This document shows positions 33,046 through 41,602 of a stretch of 46,651 bases of DNA, one piece after another. The DNA comes from SAR202 cluster bacterium (GTDB taxonomy: Bacteria > Chloroflexota > Dehalococcoidia > Lucifugimonadales > GCA-2712585). The translations under genes were made by a program, and so were the position numbers. The notes under the pieces are model-generated. The model searched no databases, was not told where the DNA came from, and was given only the letters and a program-made list of their open reading frames with translations. The DNA lies in contig VGZZ01000019.1 of NCBI GenBank assembly GCA_016872285.1, positions 1 through 46,651 on the forward strand, given 5' to 3'. Positions within the stretch are counted from its first letter, which is position 1; every line of letters starts with the position of its first letter.

Positions 33046-35505
33046 CTAGCCGACGACGAGGTTGATGAGGCGGCCGGGGACGTAGATGGCTTTTTTGACT
33101 TGCTGGCCGTTGATGAAGGACTGGACTTTGTCGCTGGCCAGGGCGAGGGCTTTGGCCTGGTCTTCGGTGACGGAGGCGGGGGCTTCGATTTTGTCGCGGA
33201 CGCGGCCGTTGACTTGAATGACGAGGGTGACCACGTCCTCAGCGGCGAGTTGGGGGTCCCATTTGGGGAACGGTTTGTTGTGGATAGAGTAGGGGTGGCC
33301 GGCGCGCTCCCACAGTTCTTCGGCGATATGGGGGGTCATGGGGGCCATCATGAGGAGCATATTTTTGATGGCCTCATGCCACATGGGGCCGCTGACACTT
33401 TTTTCCTCCCAGGCTTTGGAGAGGTGGTTGCCGAACTCCATAAGAGAGGCGATGGCGGTGTTGAACTTGAACTTGTCCAGGTCGTCGTGGACTTTTTGGA
33501 TGGTCTGGTGTAAGAAACGGCGCGTAGGTGTGTCATCATTCTGGGTCGGTAGATCAGACAGGTTGCGTTGGGCCAGCTCCCAGACCCGGTTAAGCCAGCG
33601 GGCGGAGCCGTTGATGCCGGTATCGGTCCAGTCACCGCCCTGGTCCCAGGGGCCAATGAACATGAGGTAGGCGCGGACGACATCGGCGCCGAGGGAGGAG
33701 ACGTAGTCGTCGGGGGCGATGACGTTGCCTCGCGATTTGCTCATTTTGGCGCCGCCGGAGATTATGGTGCCCTGGTTAAATAGACGGAGGAAGGGTTCGC
33801 CGAAGTCGACGAGGCCAATGTCTCGCAGGGCCTTGATAAAGAAGCGGGCGTAGAGGAGGTGCATGACGGCGTGTTCGGCGCCGCCGGTATACTGGTCCAC
33901 GGGCATCCACTTCTTGACCTTGGCGGGGTCGAAGGCACCCTGGTCGTAGCCGGGGCTGGTGTATCGAAGGAAGTACCAGGAGGAGTCCACGAAGGTGTCC
34001 ATGGTGTCGGTCTCGCGGCGGGCGTCGCCGCCGCAGGTGGGGCAGGTTGTATGGGAGAAGGAGGGATGGGTGGCGAGAGGGGACTCGCCGGTGGGCTTAA
34101 ACTCGGCGTCAGGGGGGAGGAGGACGGGGAGGTCGGCCTCGGGGATGGGGACGATGCCATCTTTGGGGCAGTAGATGATGGGAATGGGGGTGCCCCAATA
34201 TCGCTGGCGGGAGATGAGCCAGTCGCGGACTCGGTAGGTGATACGACGGCGGCCCCATTGCTTCATTTCGACCTGGGCAGTGATGTCGCCCTTGGCCTGG
34301 GCGGAGGGGAGGCCTGTGAAGAGGCCGGAGTTGGCTATGATCCCTTCGTCCTCGTAGGCGCGGCCCTGGGGGGCCTGCTGTCCGTAGGGCGGCTTGATAA
34401 CGGTGACGATGGGGAGTTGGTATTTGGCGGCGAACTCATAGTCGCGCTGGTCGTGGGCGGGGACGCCCATGACGGCGCCGGTGCCGTAGGTAGTGAGGAC
34501 ATAGTCGGCGGTGAAGATGGGGATGCGCTGGTTGTTGAGGCGGTTGACGGCGTAGGAGCCGAGGGGGACGCCGGTCTTGACCTTGTCGGCGGCGAGGCGG
34601 TCGATTTCAGAGAGGCGGCGGGCTTCATCGACGTAGGTCTGGACGGCGGCTTTTTGCTGAGGGGTGGTGAGCTTTTCCACCAGGGGGTGTTCAGGGGCAA
34701 GGACGACGAAGGAGACGCCGAAGATAGTGTCGATGCGGGTAGTAAAGGTGCGGATTTCTCTTTCGGGGAGTCGGTAGTGGGAGATGTCGAAGGAGATTTC
34801 CACGCCCTCGCTGCGTCCGATCCAGTTGCGCTGCATGGTGAGGATTTTTTCGGGCCAGTCGAGGAGGCCGGAAAAGTCGAGGAGCTTGTCGGCGTACTTG
34901 GTGATGCGGAAGAACCACTGCTCCAGGTCGCGGCGGGTGACGAGGGTGTCGCATCGCTCACAGGCGCCGTTGACGACCTGCTCGTTGGCGAGGACGGTCT
35001 GGCAAGAGGGGCACCAGTTGACGGGGGCCTTGGCGCGGTAGGCGAGGCCGGCCTTGAATAGCTGGAGGAAGAACCACTGGTTCCACCTGTAGTATTTGGG
35101 GAGGCAGCAGACGACCTCGCGGTCCCAGTCGTAGATGGCGCCCATGGAGCGGAGCTGGCCGCGCATGCGCTGGATGTTGTCGATGGTCCAGGCGTAGGGG
35201 TGGATGCCGCGTTTGATGGCGGCGTTTTCAGCGGGGAGACCGAAGGCATCAAAGCCCATGGGGTGGAGGACGTTGTGGCCTTGCATGCGCTTAAACCGAG
35301 CGTGGGCGTCGGAGGGGGCCATGGCGTACCAGTGGCCGATGTGGAGGTCGCCGGATGGGTAAGGGTACATGGTGAGCTCATAGCGCTTGGGTCGAGGGTC
35401 GTTGTCGTTGACTTTGTTGATACCGTCGCGCTGCCATCGCTCCTGCCACTTCTTATCGATTTCGGTGGCGGGGTAGCGGATTTCGGTGTGGTGGCGAGTG
35501 GTCAT
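33046..35505 (-). CDS. leuS: Leucyl-tRNA synthetase
   Basis: A class I aminoacyl-tRNA synthetase charging tRNA-Leu. It has 819 residues, normal for bacterial LeuRS. HIGH is at 55-58 (PSGDLHIGHWYAM), and KMSKS at 587-591 (AKMSKSRGNV). Between them are zinc-ribbon-like cysteines (CPSCQTVLANEQVVNGACERC), the CP1 editing domain with TTYGTGAVMGVPAHDQRD (the threonine-rich and D-containing editing motifs), and a second Cys pair (CPTCGGDA). The leucine-specific YTGGAEHAVMHLLYARF precedes KMSKS. The C-terminal anticodon-binding helical domain and the last domain (VQVNGRVRDKIEAPA-like) are complete. It is monocistronic, divergent to the small membrane protein at 35864. No T-box leader was found upstream. 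Confidence 0.97.
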   Translation of the reverse strand: MTTRHHTEIRYPATEIDKKWQERWQRDGINKVNDNDPRPKRYELTMYPYPSGDLHIGHWYAMAPSDAHARFKRMQGHNVLHPMGFDAFGLPAENAAIKRGIHPYAWTIDNIQRMRGQLRSMGAIYDWDREVVCCLPKYYRWNQWFFLQLFKAGLAYRAKAPVNWCPSCQTVLANEQVVNGACERCDTLVTRRDLEQWFFRITKYADKLLDFSGLLDWPEKILTMQRNWIGRSEGVEISFDISHYRLPEREIRTFTTRIDTIFGVSFVVLAPEHPLVEKLTTPQQKAAVQTYVDEARRLSEIDRLAADKVKTGVPLGSYAVNRLNNQRIPIFTADYVLTTYGTGAVMGVPAHDQRDYEFAAKYQLPIVTVIKPPYGQQAPQGRAYEDEGIIANSGLFTGLPSAQAKGDITAQVEMKQWGRRRITYRVRDWLISRQRYWGTPIPIIYCPKDGIVPIPEADLPVLLPPDAEFKPTGESPLATHPSFSHTTCPTCGGDARRETDTMDTFVDSSWYFLRYTSPGYDQGAFDPAKVKKWMPVDQYTGGAEHAVMHLLYARFFIKALRDIGLVDFGEPFLRLFNQGTIISGGAKMSKSRGNVIAPDDYVSSLGADVVRAYLMFIGPWDQGGDWTDTGINGSARWLNRVWELAQRNLSDLPTQNDDTPTRRFLHQTIQKVHDDLDKFKFNTAIASLMEFGNHLSKAWEEKSVSGPMWHEAIKNMLLMMAPMTPHIAEELWERAGHPYSIHNKPFPKWDPQLAAEDVVTLVIQVNGRVRDKIEAPASVTEDQAKALALASDKVQSFINGQQVKKAIYVPGRLINLVVG

Positions 35506-35863
35506 GGGATGGGTATGTACCTAAGGGTAGTTTGAGGGGATTTTATCATAGGTGGAACTATTTTTACGCCTGCATATCTGCAAGCAACCGACCGCTATGT
35601 AACCTGGCGAAGAGTCTTGTTTAAGAACCAGCGACTGCATATACAGAATGCTTATCCAGCGCTTTCATCATACTTGCTTCAAGGATTAGCTATTACTGCT
35701 TGCTTACAACTGGCCGCCTGAGGGATGTGGGAGATTAGTCAGAAAGCAATACTAATATCAAGGTTTTGGGCGATGAGACGGCCCGAAGCCTGAAAATTCA
35801 TAAGGAAAGAGCCAGTCTCTTCAATGGCCGAAGGGCCAGAGGGAGGGGACCAGGGGAGGAACA
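35506..35863. other. Divergent intergenic region, leuS / small membrane protein
   Basis: This 358-bp region must hold promoters for both genes. On the minus strand, GATAAAAT about 30 nt upstream of leuS looks like a -10 box, but I see no matching -35. On the plus strand a small hairpin TGGCCGAAGGGCCA precedes AGGGGAGGAACA, the ribosome site. No repeat family or RNA gene is recognised. Confidence 0.4.
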
Positions 35864-36247
35864 ATGAGGGATGTGAGAAACGCTCCAAATACGGAAGCAC
35901 GCGGCGAGAGGGTGACGACGACCAGGTACGACAGAGACGCTTACGCGGATTTTGCTCATGAGATTAGGGTTATACAAACGGACAGGCCAATCCGGTACTT
36001 TTTCTATGGCCTGTCGACGGGACTGCTGGGCGCCATCCTATACCTTGTTGGCGGGTACGTTGACACCTATGCAGGCGGTACCATTGGAGATGAGGGTGTC
36101 AGAGATGGGCTGCGCTGGGACAACGTTCTGGAACAGCTGGGCCAAATAATGATGTTCGCGGGTCCGGCCCTTTTCTGGATACTGGCTTTCTTAAGGTGGG
36201 GCAAGGAGCGCGCCGACGATGCCGTTCACGAACGCGATGACCGATAG
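35864..36247 (+). CDS. Hypothetical two-helix membrane protein
   Basis: The function is not recognised. It has 127 residues. The hydrophilic N-terminus contains TTTRYDRDAYADFAHEIRV, similar in style to the membrane protein at 22258 (TATRYDDR). Two hydrophobic segments follow, about 46-66 (FFYGLSTGLLGAILYLVGGY) and about 92-111 (LEQLGQIMMFAGPALFWILA). The C-terminus is charged (WGKERADDAVHERDDR). ATG has AGGGGAGGAACA directly in front, so translation is well supported. It is convergent with the DEAD-box helicase and shares a two-way terminator with it. It could be a stress-related envelope protein, but nothing in sequence shows this. Confidence 0.75.
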   Translation: MRDVRNAPNTEARGERVTTTRYDRDAYADFAHEIRVIQTDRPIRYFFYGLSTGLLGAILYLVGGYVDTYAGGTIGDEGVRDGLRWDNVLEQLGQIMMFAGPALFWILAFLRWGKERADDAVHERDDR

Positions 36248-36351
36248 CATGCGTTCCGCCCGCAGGCGGTGGCGGTGGGCGCGGAGAGCGGCCAAGCGAC
36301 GACTGTCTGCAAGAGCCTAAGAGAAGTCACAACTGAGACGATAGGATAGGA

Positions 36352-36383
36352 GAAGGGGCCACCGAGATACGGTTGGCCCTTTC
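36352..36383. terminator. Bidirectional terminator hairpin
   Basis: GAAGGGGCCACC (36352-36363) pairs with GGTTGGCCCTTTC (36371-36383) with one wobble and one bulge, between the convergent membrane-protein and helicase genes. Stem and position suggest termination in both directions; no long T-run is present. Confidence 0.55.
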
Positions 36384-36391
36384 GCTATTGG

Positions 36392-37807
36392 CTAGCGGCG
36401 GCGTGGGTGGCGGCCCTGGCCGCCACCGGGCCGTTTGTGGAAGGGTCGGGTGGAGCGGCCCCGGGGGCCACGGCGCTGTGAGGGTTCCTCGGCGCGAACG
36501 CGGGGGATTTCCTGGCGGGGTTTGGCAGGGCCGAAGGCCCGGTTGAGGGCGGCGGCGGCCAGGTCCAGGGGGTCGTGACGTTGGGCGAGTTGCTCGACGA
36601 GGGGGCGGTAGGCGCTCCACTGGCCGTCTAGGAGGGCCTGCTCCATCTCGGTGACCATGCCGGCGCGCTCGCGTTCTTCGATTTCGGCGGCGGTAGGGAG
36701 CTCTTTGCGGCCGATGCGGGTGCCGACGGTCTGCTGGATGGTGCGAAAGAGGCCGCTTTCGCGGGGGCTGATGAGGGTTATAGCCTCGCCGGCGCGACCG
36801 GCGCGGGCGGTGCGGCCAATGCGGTGGACGTAGCGGTCGGCGTCCTGGGGGATATCGAAGTTGAAGACGTGGGAGACCTCCGGGATATCGAGGCCGCGGG
36901 CGGCGACATCGGTGGCGACGAGGACTTCGTGGTGACCGGCGCGGCAGGCCGCCATGACGGACTCCCGCTGGGCCTGGGTCATGTCGCCATGGAGGGCGGC
37001 GGCGCGGTAGCCTCGCGACTGAAGCTCGCGGCCCAGATCGGCGGCCATTTGCTTGGTGGCGCAGAAGACGAGGGCAAGCTGCGGAGAGGTGAGGTCGAGG
37101 AGCTGGGTGAGGGCTTCGATTTTGAAGGGGCGAGGCACCATGTAGTAGGACTGCTCGACGGTCTCGACGGTGACGGCGCGGGGCTTGGTGAGGATGACGC
37201 GCTGGGGTTCGTGGAGGAAGGAATTGGCGAGGCGGATGATCTCCTGAGGCATGGTGGCGGAGAAGAGGGCGGTCTGCCGGTCTTGGGGGGCCTGGTCGAG
37301 GATGCGTTCAACGTCCTCCTGGAAGCCCATGGCGAGCATTTCATCGGCCTCGTCGAGGATGAGAATTCGTATGTTGGACAAAGAGATAACACGCTGCTCC
37401 ATGAGGTCGAGGAGGCGGCCCGGGGTGGCGACGACGACGTGGGCGCCGGCGCGGATGGCGCGGGTCTGGTGGTGGTACGACTGGCCGCCGTAGACGGGGA
37501 CGACTCGCAGGCCTAGGAACTGGCCGATCTGACTGAGGTGGACGGAGACCTGGAGGGCAAGCTCGCGGGTGGGGCTGAGGACCAGGGCCTGGATTTTGGG
37601 CTGTGAGAGGTCCACTTTCTGGGCAATGGGGATGCCATAGGCGGCGGTCTTGCCGCTGCCGGTCTGGGCTTGGACGATGACGTCCTTGCCGTCGAGGAGG
37701 TGGGGGATGACTTGGCCCTGGACGGGGGTAGGCTCTTCGAAGCCCATAGCCTCCAGGGCTCGGAGGACGCGGGAGTGGAGGTTTAGTTCGAGGAATCCTT
37801 GGAGCAT
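36392..37807 (-). CDS. DEAD-box ATP-dependent RNA helicase
   Basis: An RNA helicase of the DeaD/CshA type that unwinds RNA in ribosome assembly or mRNA decay, often cold-induced. It has 471 residues. The Q motif is FEEPTPVQ (23-30). Motif I is AQTGSGKT (47-54), Ia PTRELALQ (79-86), II DEAD (152-155), III SAT (183-185). Motif VI, HRIGRTARAGRAG, lies near 330. The C-terminal 90 residues include an Arg/Gly/Pro-rich basic tail (RRGPRGRSTRPFHKRPGGGQ), a typical RNA-binding extension. ATG has GAGGTACTGCGCA in front. It is monocistronic. Whether it is DeaD, CshA or RhlE cannot be settled by motif reading. Confidence 0.95.
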   Translation of the reverse strand: MLQGFLELNLHSRVLRALEAMGFEEPTPVQGQVIPHLLDGKDVIVQAQTGSGKTAAYGIPIAQKVDLSQPKIQALVLSPTRELALQVSVHLSQIGQFLGLRVVPVYGGQSYHHQTRAIRAGAHVVVATPGRLLDLMEQRVISLSNIRILILDEADEMLAMGFQEDVERILDQAPQDRQTALFSATMPQEIIRLANSFLHEPQRVILTKPRAVTVETVEQSYYMVPRPFKIEALTQLLDLTSPQLALVFCATKQMAADLGRELQSRGYRAAALHGDMTQAQRESVMAACRAGHHEVLVATDVAARGLDIPEVSHVFNFDIPQDADRYVHRIGRTARAGRAGEAITLISPRESGLFRTIQQTVGTRIGRKELPTAAEIEERERAGMVTEMEQALLDGQWSAYRPLVEQLAQRHDPLDLAAAALNRAFGPAKPRQEIPRVRAEEPSQRRGPRGRSTRPFHKRPGGGQGRHPRRR

Positions 37808-37935
37808 TGCGCAGTACCTCTACAGGTTAGTATCTCATTGCGGGTGATGGGTGGCTAGGCTTTGGAGGGAGGAGAATGAGTATCGTGCTCTCGTGATGTT
37901 TAACAACTGAATTTGGTAATCCTGCCGTACTTAAT

Positions 37936-38012
37936 GGGCTGGTACCCTACCGCCCCGGGGCATCGGGGCGGCATAGACTTTGTAGGTGGCTTTGCAGCGC
38001 ACTCGGGTACAC
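37936..38012. repeat. Dispersed intergenic repeat, family E, copy 3
   Basis: GGGCTGGTACCCTACCGCCC, then CGGGGCATCGGGGCGGCATA and GGCTTTGCAGCGCACTC. The arms CCGCCCCG and CGGGGCGG form a strong hairpin. It lies in the 327-bp divergent gap before the LLM oxidoreductase (37808-38134), otherwise without recognised features. Confidence 0.7.
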
Positions 38013-38134
38013 CGGCAATAAGAAGGTTAATTTAGTTTATGAATGGTGGGAGAGTGTCGAAAAGTGGTTTGGCGTTGACACATCCTTCGGCAGGATAGAT
38101 ACTGGCCTAAAATCTACCAGGCAGGCAGCATTAC

Positions 38135-39061
38135 ATGCGGATAGGCGTGGTGTTTCCGCAAACGGAGATTGGCACGGACCCCGGGGTTGTTAGGGAGTAC
38201 ATTAAGGCCGCGGAGTCGCTGGGGTTCAGCCACATGGTGGCCTTTGACCACGTTCTGGGCGCGGACACAAGTTTTCATACAAACCTGCGAGGGCTGTATA
38301 CGCTGGAGGACCAGTTTTATGAGCCTTTCGATCTGTTCAGCTATGCGGCGGCTATTACGAAGAAGATGGAGTTTGTGACGGGCATTTTGATTCTGCCGCA
38401 GCGGCAGACGGCGCTAGTGGCGAAGCAGGCGTCGACGCTGGATGTGCTGTGCGGGGGTCGGTTCAGGATCGGTGTGGGAACGGGCTGGAATTTTGTTGAG
38501 TACGAGGCGCTAGGAGAGGACTTTCACAATCGCGGGAGGCGCAGCGAGGAGCAGATTGCGCTGCTGAGGGCGTTGTGGACGCAGGACAAGGTAAATTTTG
38601 AAGGGAAGTGGAATCGTATTGTACACGCGGGGTTGCGGCCTATGCCGGTGCAGCGGCCTATTCCGATATGGCTGGGCGGCAGCGCGCCGGAGGTGCTGGA
38701 CAGGGTGGGCCGCCTGGGAGACGGGTGGATAACGACGACTCGTGACACAACCCTGGGGGACGATTTCAAGTCTAAGATGGAGATTATCAGGACGAGTGCG
38801 GAAAAGGCGGGAAGAGACGCGAGCAAGATAGGTCTGGAGGCGTTCATCGATACCAGAGACAGGGCGCCGGAGGAGTGGGCGGCGGCGGCGGAGAAGTGGG
38901 AGAGCTACGGGGCGACGCACGTGAGCCTGAACAGTATGAAGTCGGGGCTCAAGCCGTCGGAGCATATTGAGGCGATTCAGAGGTTTAGCGAGGCGCTGCC
39001 GTCGAGGGCGAAGGCGAAGGATAAGGTTAGGCGAAGCACTAAGGCGAGGAGCAGAGGATAG
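38135..39061 (+). CDS. LLM-class flavin/F420-dependent oxidoreductase (TIGR03619-like)
   Basis: A luciferase-like TIM-barrel oxidoreductase, 308 residues, using F420 or FMN. The opening MRIGVVFPQTEIGTDPGVVR and EYIKAAESLGFSHMVAFDHV are the family N-terminus. FVTGILILPQRQTALVAKQA and GGRFRIGVGTGWNFVEYEAL (the cofactor-phosphate loop) follow. WLGGSAPEVLDRVGRLGDGW closes the barrel. The last 20 residues are a basic Lys/Arg tail. It leads a plus-strand run of LLM, alpha/beta hydrolase and second LLM, which might degrade an unknown small substrate together. Gaps contain repeats, so cotranscription is uncertain. The cofactor cannot be decided by motif reading alone. Confidence 0.92.
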   Translation: MRIGVVFPQTEIGTDPGVVREYIKAAESLGFSHMVAFDHVLGADTSFHTNLRGLYTLEDQFYEPFDLFSYAAAITKKMEFVTGILILPQRQTALVAKQASTLDVLCGGRFRIGVGTGWNFVEYEALGEDFHNRGRRSEEQIALLRALWTQDKVNFEGKWNRIVHAGLRPMPVQRPIPIWLGGSAPEVLDRVGRLGDGWITTTRDTTLGDDFKSKMEIIRTSAEKAGRDASKIGLEAFIDTRDRAPEEWAAAAEKWESYGATHVSLNSMKSGLKPSEHIEAIQRFSEALPSRAKAKDKVRRSTKARSRG

Positions 39062-39087
39062 AGAGGGACGACTCTCCTCCCTTCACC

Positions 39088-39192
39088 ACCGACCCCCCCC
39101 ATCTTAATCTTCCCTCCCGATGCTATCGGGATCTCGCGATTAGATAGCATCAAGGAGATCGACCTCAAGGGTGGAAGAGACCAGAAGGGACG
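39088..39192. repeat. Dispersed intergenic repeat, family D, with nested insert
   Basis: The D frame (ACCCCCCCCATCTTAATCTT ... CTCAAGGGTGGAAGAGACCA) is interrupted by a palindromic insert: ATGCTATC (39120-39127) and GATAGCAT (39143-39150) flank GGGATCTCGCGATTA. The TCTCGCGATT core also appears inside family E copy 2. Confidence 0.65.
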
Positions 39193-39235
39193 CACTTAAA
39201 CGAGCGGTCATAATAATATATGCAGGGAGAAGGAG

Positions 39236-40027
39236 ATGGCGCAGAGTTGGAAGGAAGAGTTTATTGATTACGAGGGCGCTAAGCTGCAGGTGCTGAAGGG
39301 AGGCAGGGGCGCGCCATTGCTTGTCCTGCACGGGGTGGGAGGGAGTCAGGGGTGGCTGGGGTTCCATGAGGCGCTGTCTAAGCATTTCACGGTACACGCG
39401 CCGTCGCATCCGGGATACAACAAGTCGGAGAGGGTAGGGTGGGTGGACTCGATAACAGCGCTGGCGCACTATTATCACGGGCTGATACGGCACCTAGGAT
39501 TCGGAGAGTATTACTTGATGGGGTCTTCGATGGGAGGGTGGCTGGCGGCGGAGATGGCGTCGATGCGGCAGGACGGGATAAAGAAGATGGCGCTGGGGGC
39601 GCCGGTGGGGATTCGGCCAAAGAAAGGGGAGATTGCGGAGCTGTTCCTGACGCCGAGGTCGGAGGTGGAGAAGCTGAGGTTTTATGACACGAAGCAGATA
39701 CCAAACTACGAGCAGACCTATGGTCGGAAGCTGACGGCGGAGGAGCAGAACGTGGAGAGGCAGAACAGGGAGATGTCGCAGAGGCTGTGCTGGCAGCCGT
39801 ACATGCACAACCCGAACCTGCCGCAGTATTTGAAGAAGGTGAGCACGCCGACGTTGATTGTCTGGGGGAAGCAGGACGCGATTGTGCCGGTGGAGTGCGC
39901 GGAGCTTTTTCATCAGGCGATGGTGAATTCCAAGGTGCAGATTATCGATAAGTGCGGGCATGTGCCGCAGGTGGAGAAGCCGAGGGAGTTTTTGGAGGCG
40001 GTGGAGGAGTTTTTGACGAGTAAGTAG
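39236..40027 (+). CDS. Alpha/beta-fold hydrolase
   Basis: A serine hydrolase of the alpha/beta superfamily, 263 residues. The oxyanion-hole block is LLVLHGVGGSQGW (28-40). The nucleophile elbow is GSSMGG with Ser98 in YYLMGSSMGGWLAAEMA. The acid is Asp214 in VWGKQDAIVP and the base His242 in CGHVPQVEKP. This layout fits epoxide hydrolase, C-C hydrolase (BphD-like) or lactonase relatives; the substrate is unknown. A cap domain of about 70 residues (about 128-195) is Lys/Glu-rich. ATG has GGGAGAAGGAG in front. It sits between two LLM oxidoreductases, suggesting a catabolic module. Confidence 0.92.
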   Translation: MAQSWKEEFIDYEGAKLQVLKGGRGAPLLVLHGVGGSQGWLGFHEALSKHFTVHAPSHPGYNKSERVGWVDSITALAHYYHGLIRHLGFGEYYLMGSSMGGWLAAEMASMRQDGIKKMALGAPVGIRPKKGEIAELFLTPRSEVEKLRFYDTKQIPNYEQTYGRKLTAEEQNVERQNREMSQRLCWQPYMHNPNLPQYLKKVSTPTLIVWGKQDAIVPVECAELFHQAMVNSKVQIIDKCGHVPQVEKPREFLEAVEEFLTSK

Positions 40028-40038
40028 AAAAATTGGAA

Positions 40039-40092
40039 GCCGACCCCCTATCTTAATCTTCCCCCTCAAGTGGGAAGAGACCAGAGGGGCAG
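40039..40092. repeat. Dispersed intergenic repeat, family D, short copy
   Basis: CGACCCCCTATCTTAATCTT, CCCCCTCAAGTGGGAAGAGA, then CCAGAGGGG. It fills most of the 77-bp gap and ends 12 bp before the next ATG, close to that gene's ribosome site. Confidence 0.75.
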
Positions 40093-40104
40093 GAGGGGAG
40101 CCAT

Positions 40105-41241
40105 ATGACGGTACAGGTGCACTGGTTTACGGAGATGGGCTACGCGCCCATGGATGAGGAGACGCTGTCGAAGCACCAGAAGGACTCGTATTTTACGCTG
40201 CCAAATAAGCTGTTCGATCCGAAGAAGGCGCATCGACTATATAACCAGTACCACGAGCAGTACGGGCTGGCGGACAAGGTGGGGTTCGACGGCATCATGA
40301 CCAACGAGCACCACAACGCCTGGTGGTGTATGAAGCCAGCGGTGAACATCGATGCGGCGGTCATCGCCAAAGTGACCAGCCGGTGCAAGATAGCGATATT
40401 AGGGAACGTGATTCCGGTGAACGACCCGGTACGTATGGCGGAGGAGATCGCCATGCTGGACGTGATATCGGGGGGCCGGATTATATCAGGGTTTGTGAGG
40501 GGGACGCCCGTCGAGAGCCTACAGGCCAATGTTAACCCGGCGGACAACATGGAGCGGTTCCAGGAGGCCCACGACCTGATTGTGAAGACGTGGACCACGG
40601 ACGGGCCGTTTCGGTGGGAGGGAAAGCACTACCACCACCGTGTGGTGAACCCGTGGATGAAGCCGATACAGAAGCCCCACCCGCCTATATGGTACCCAGG
40701 GACATCGAGCGTCGAGAGCGTGGTGTGGGCGGCGGAGCGCGGGTACACGTACATATGCCTGGGCAGCCTCAAGGACATCGCGATACAGATAAACGACCTG
40801 TACCACAAGACGGCCCACGAGGCAGGGCATAAGACGACCGCGGAGCATTACGGCTACCTGGTGCGGGCCTTTGTGGCGGATACGGATGAGAAGGCGTATG
40901 AGATAGGGAAAGGGTTTATGTGGAATGAGAAGTATCGCTTCGCGGGGCCGGAGGAGCATATGGACCCGCCAGGGTATCGGAGCCGGGATTCGGCGAAGAT
41001 AGCGTCTCGGAGGGTGCAGCCCGGGTTTGGGAAGTGGAGTTACGAGCAGCTTGTGGAGATGGATAACATAATCGTCGGCAGTCCGAAGACGGTGATTAAG
41101 AAGATGAAGATGCTTCGGGACGACCTGAAGGCGGGACACCTGCTAATTTACGGGCAGGAGGGGCCGATGGCGCATAAGGATGTGATGAGGTCGATAGAGT
41201 TATGGGGGAGGGAAGTGATACCGGCGCTGAAGGAGGGGTAA
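40105..41241 (+). CDS. LLM-class flavin-dependent oxidoreductase (luciferase-like)
   Basis: A luciferase-family monooxygenase-like protein, 378 residues. The opening VQVHWFTEMGYAPMDEETLS is followed by YGLADKVGFDGIMTNEHHNA, the E-H-H region typical of the FMN-dependent branch, and ISGGRIISGFVRGTPVESLQ, the phosphate loop. HYHHRVVNPWMKPIQKPHPP then IWYPGTSSVESVVWAAERGY complete the barrel. It is larger than the F420-type neighbours. ATG has GGAGGGGAGCCAT in front. It closes the LLM-hydrolase-LLM series. A monooxygenase acting on an alkane-sulfonate, ketone or similar molecule is possible, but no reductase gene is adjacent. Confidence 0.92.
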   Translation: MTVQVHWFTEMGYAPMDEETLSKHQKDSYFTLPNKLFDPKKAHRLYNQYHEQYGLADKVGFDGIMTNEHHNAWWCMKPAVNIDAAVIAKVTSRCKIAILGNVIPVNDPVRMAEEIAMLDVISGGRIISGFVRGTPVESLQANVNPADNMERFQEAHDLIVKTWTTDGPFRWEGKHYHHRVVNPWMKPIQKPHPPIWYPGTSSVESVVWAAERGYTYICLGSLKDIAIQINDLYHKTAHEAGHKTTAEHYGYLVRAFVADTDEKAYEIGKGFMWNEKYRFAGPEEHMDPPGYRSRDSAKIASRRVQPGFGKWSYEQLVEMDNIIVGSPKTVIKKMKMLRDDLKAGHLLIYGQEGPMAHKDVMRSIELWGREVIPALKEG

Positions 41242-41335
41242 CGGGGTTATACGGGAGGCCCAACCATTGTCTCTCCCGCGGGAAGCGAGAGAATGTATAA
41301 GCGCAGCATGGCAGGCGGCAGTGATAAAGCATCGT

Positions 41336-41410
41336 GCCTCTAGGGTTTCACCCTCATCTCTCCACGGTGAGTCCTCAACCTTCGCCTTTCCCCATTAAGG
41401 GGGAAGGGAT
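41336..41410. repeat. Dispersed intergenic repeat, family C, partial copy 5
   Basis: GCCTCTAGGGTTTCACCCTC, ATCTCTCCACGGTGAGTCCT, then CCCCATTAAGGGGGAAGGG. It lacks the GACGGAACG start of other copies. The remainder of the 361-bp gap (41242-41602) has GGGGAGAGGAGACCAGA at about 41474, the end of a D-type unit, but no gene. Confidence 0.65.
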
Positions 41411-41602
41411 TTTCTTGGAGGCCAGTCAGTCCTTTCATACACCTCTGGCCTCAACTAGCACCAGGCGTTCAAGGGGAGAGGAGACCAGAAAAGATAGCTC
41501 ATGGAGCTGGGATCAGTAATATGGAACGTAGCAGTGGCACCTTATGCAAGTTCCCGGATGTCACTTGCGACGGAGAGAGAGCCATGATCGGAGAAGAGTT
41601 AA

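Noticed and set aside
33859-35061. Long open frame of about 400 codons antisense to leuS
   Set aside because: It mirrors the leuS codon pattern (GC-rich third positions), has Gly/Val/Asp-biased composition and no domain; the sense strand has full LeuRS motifs.
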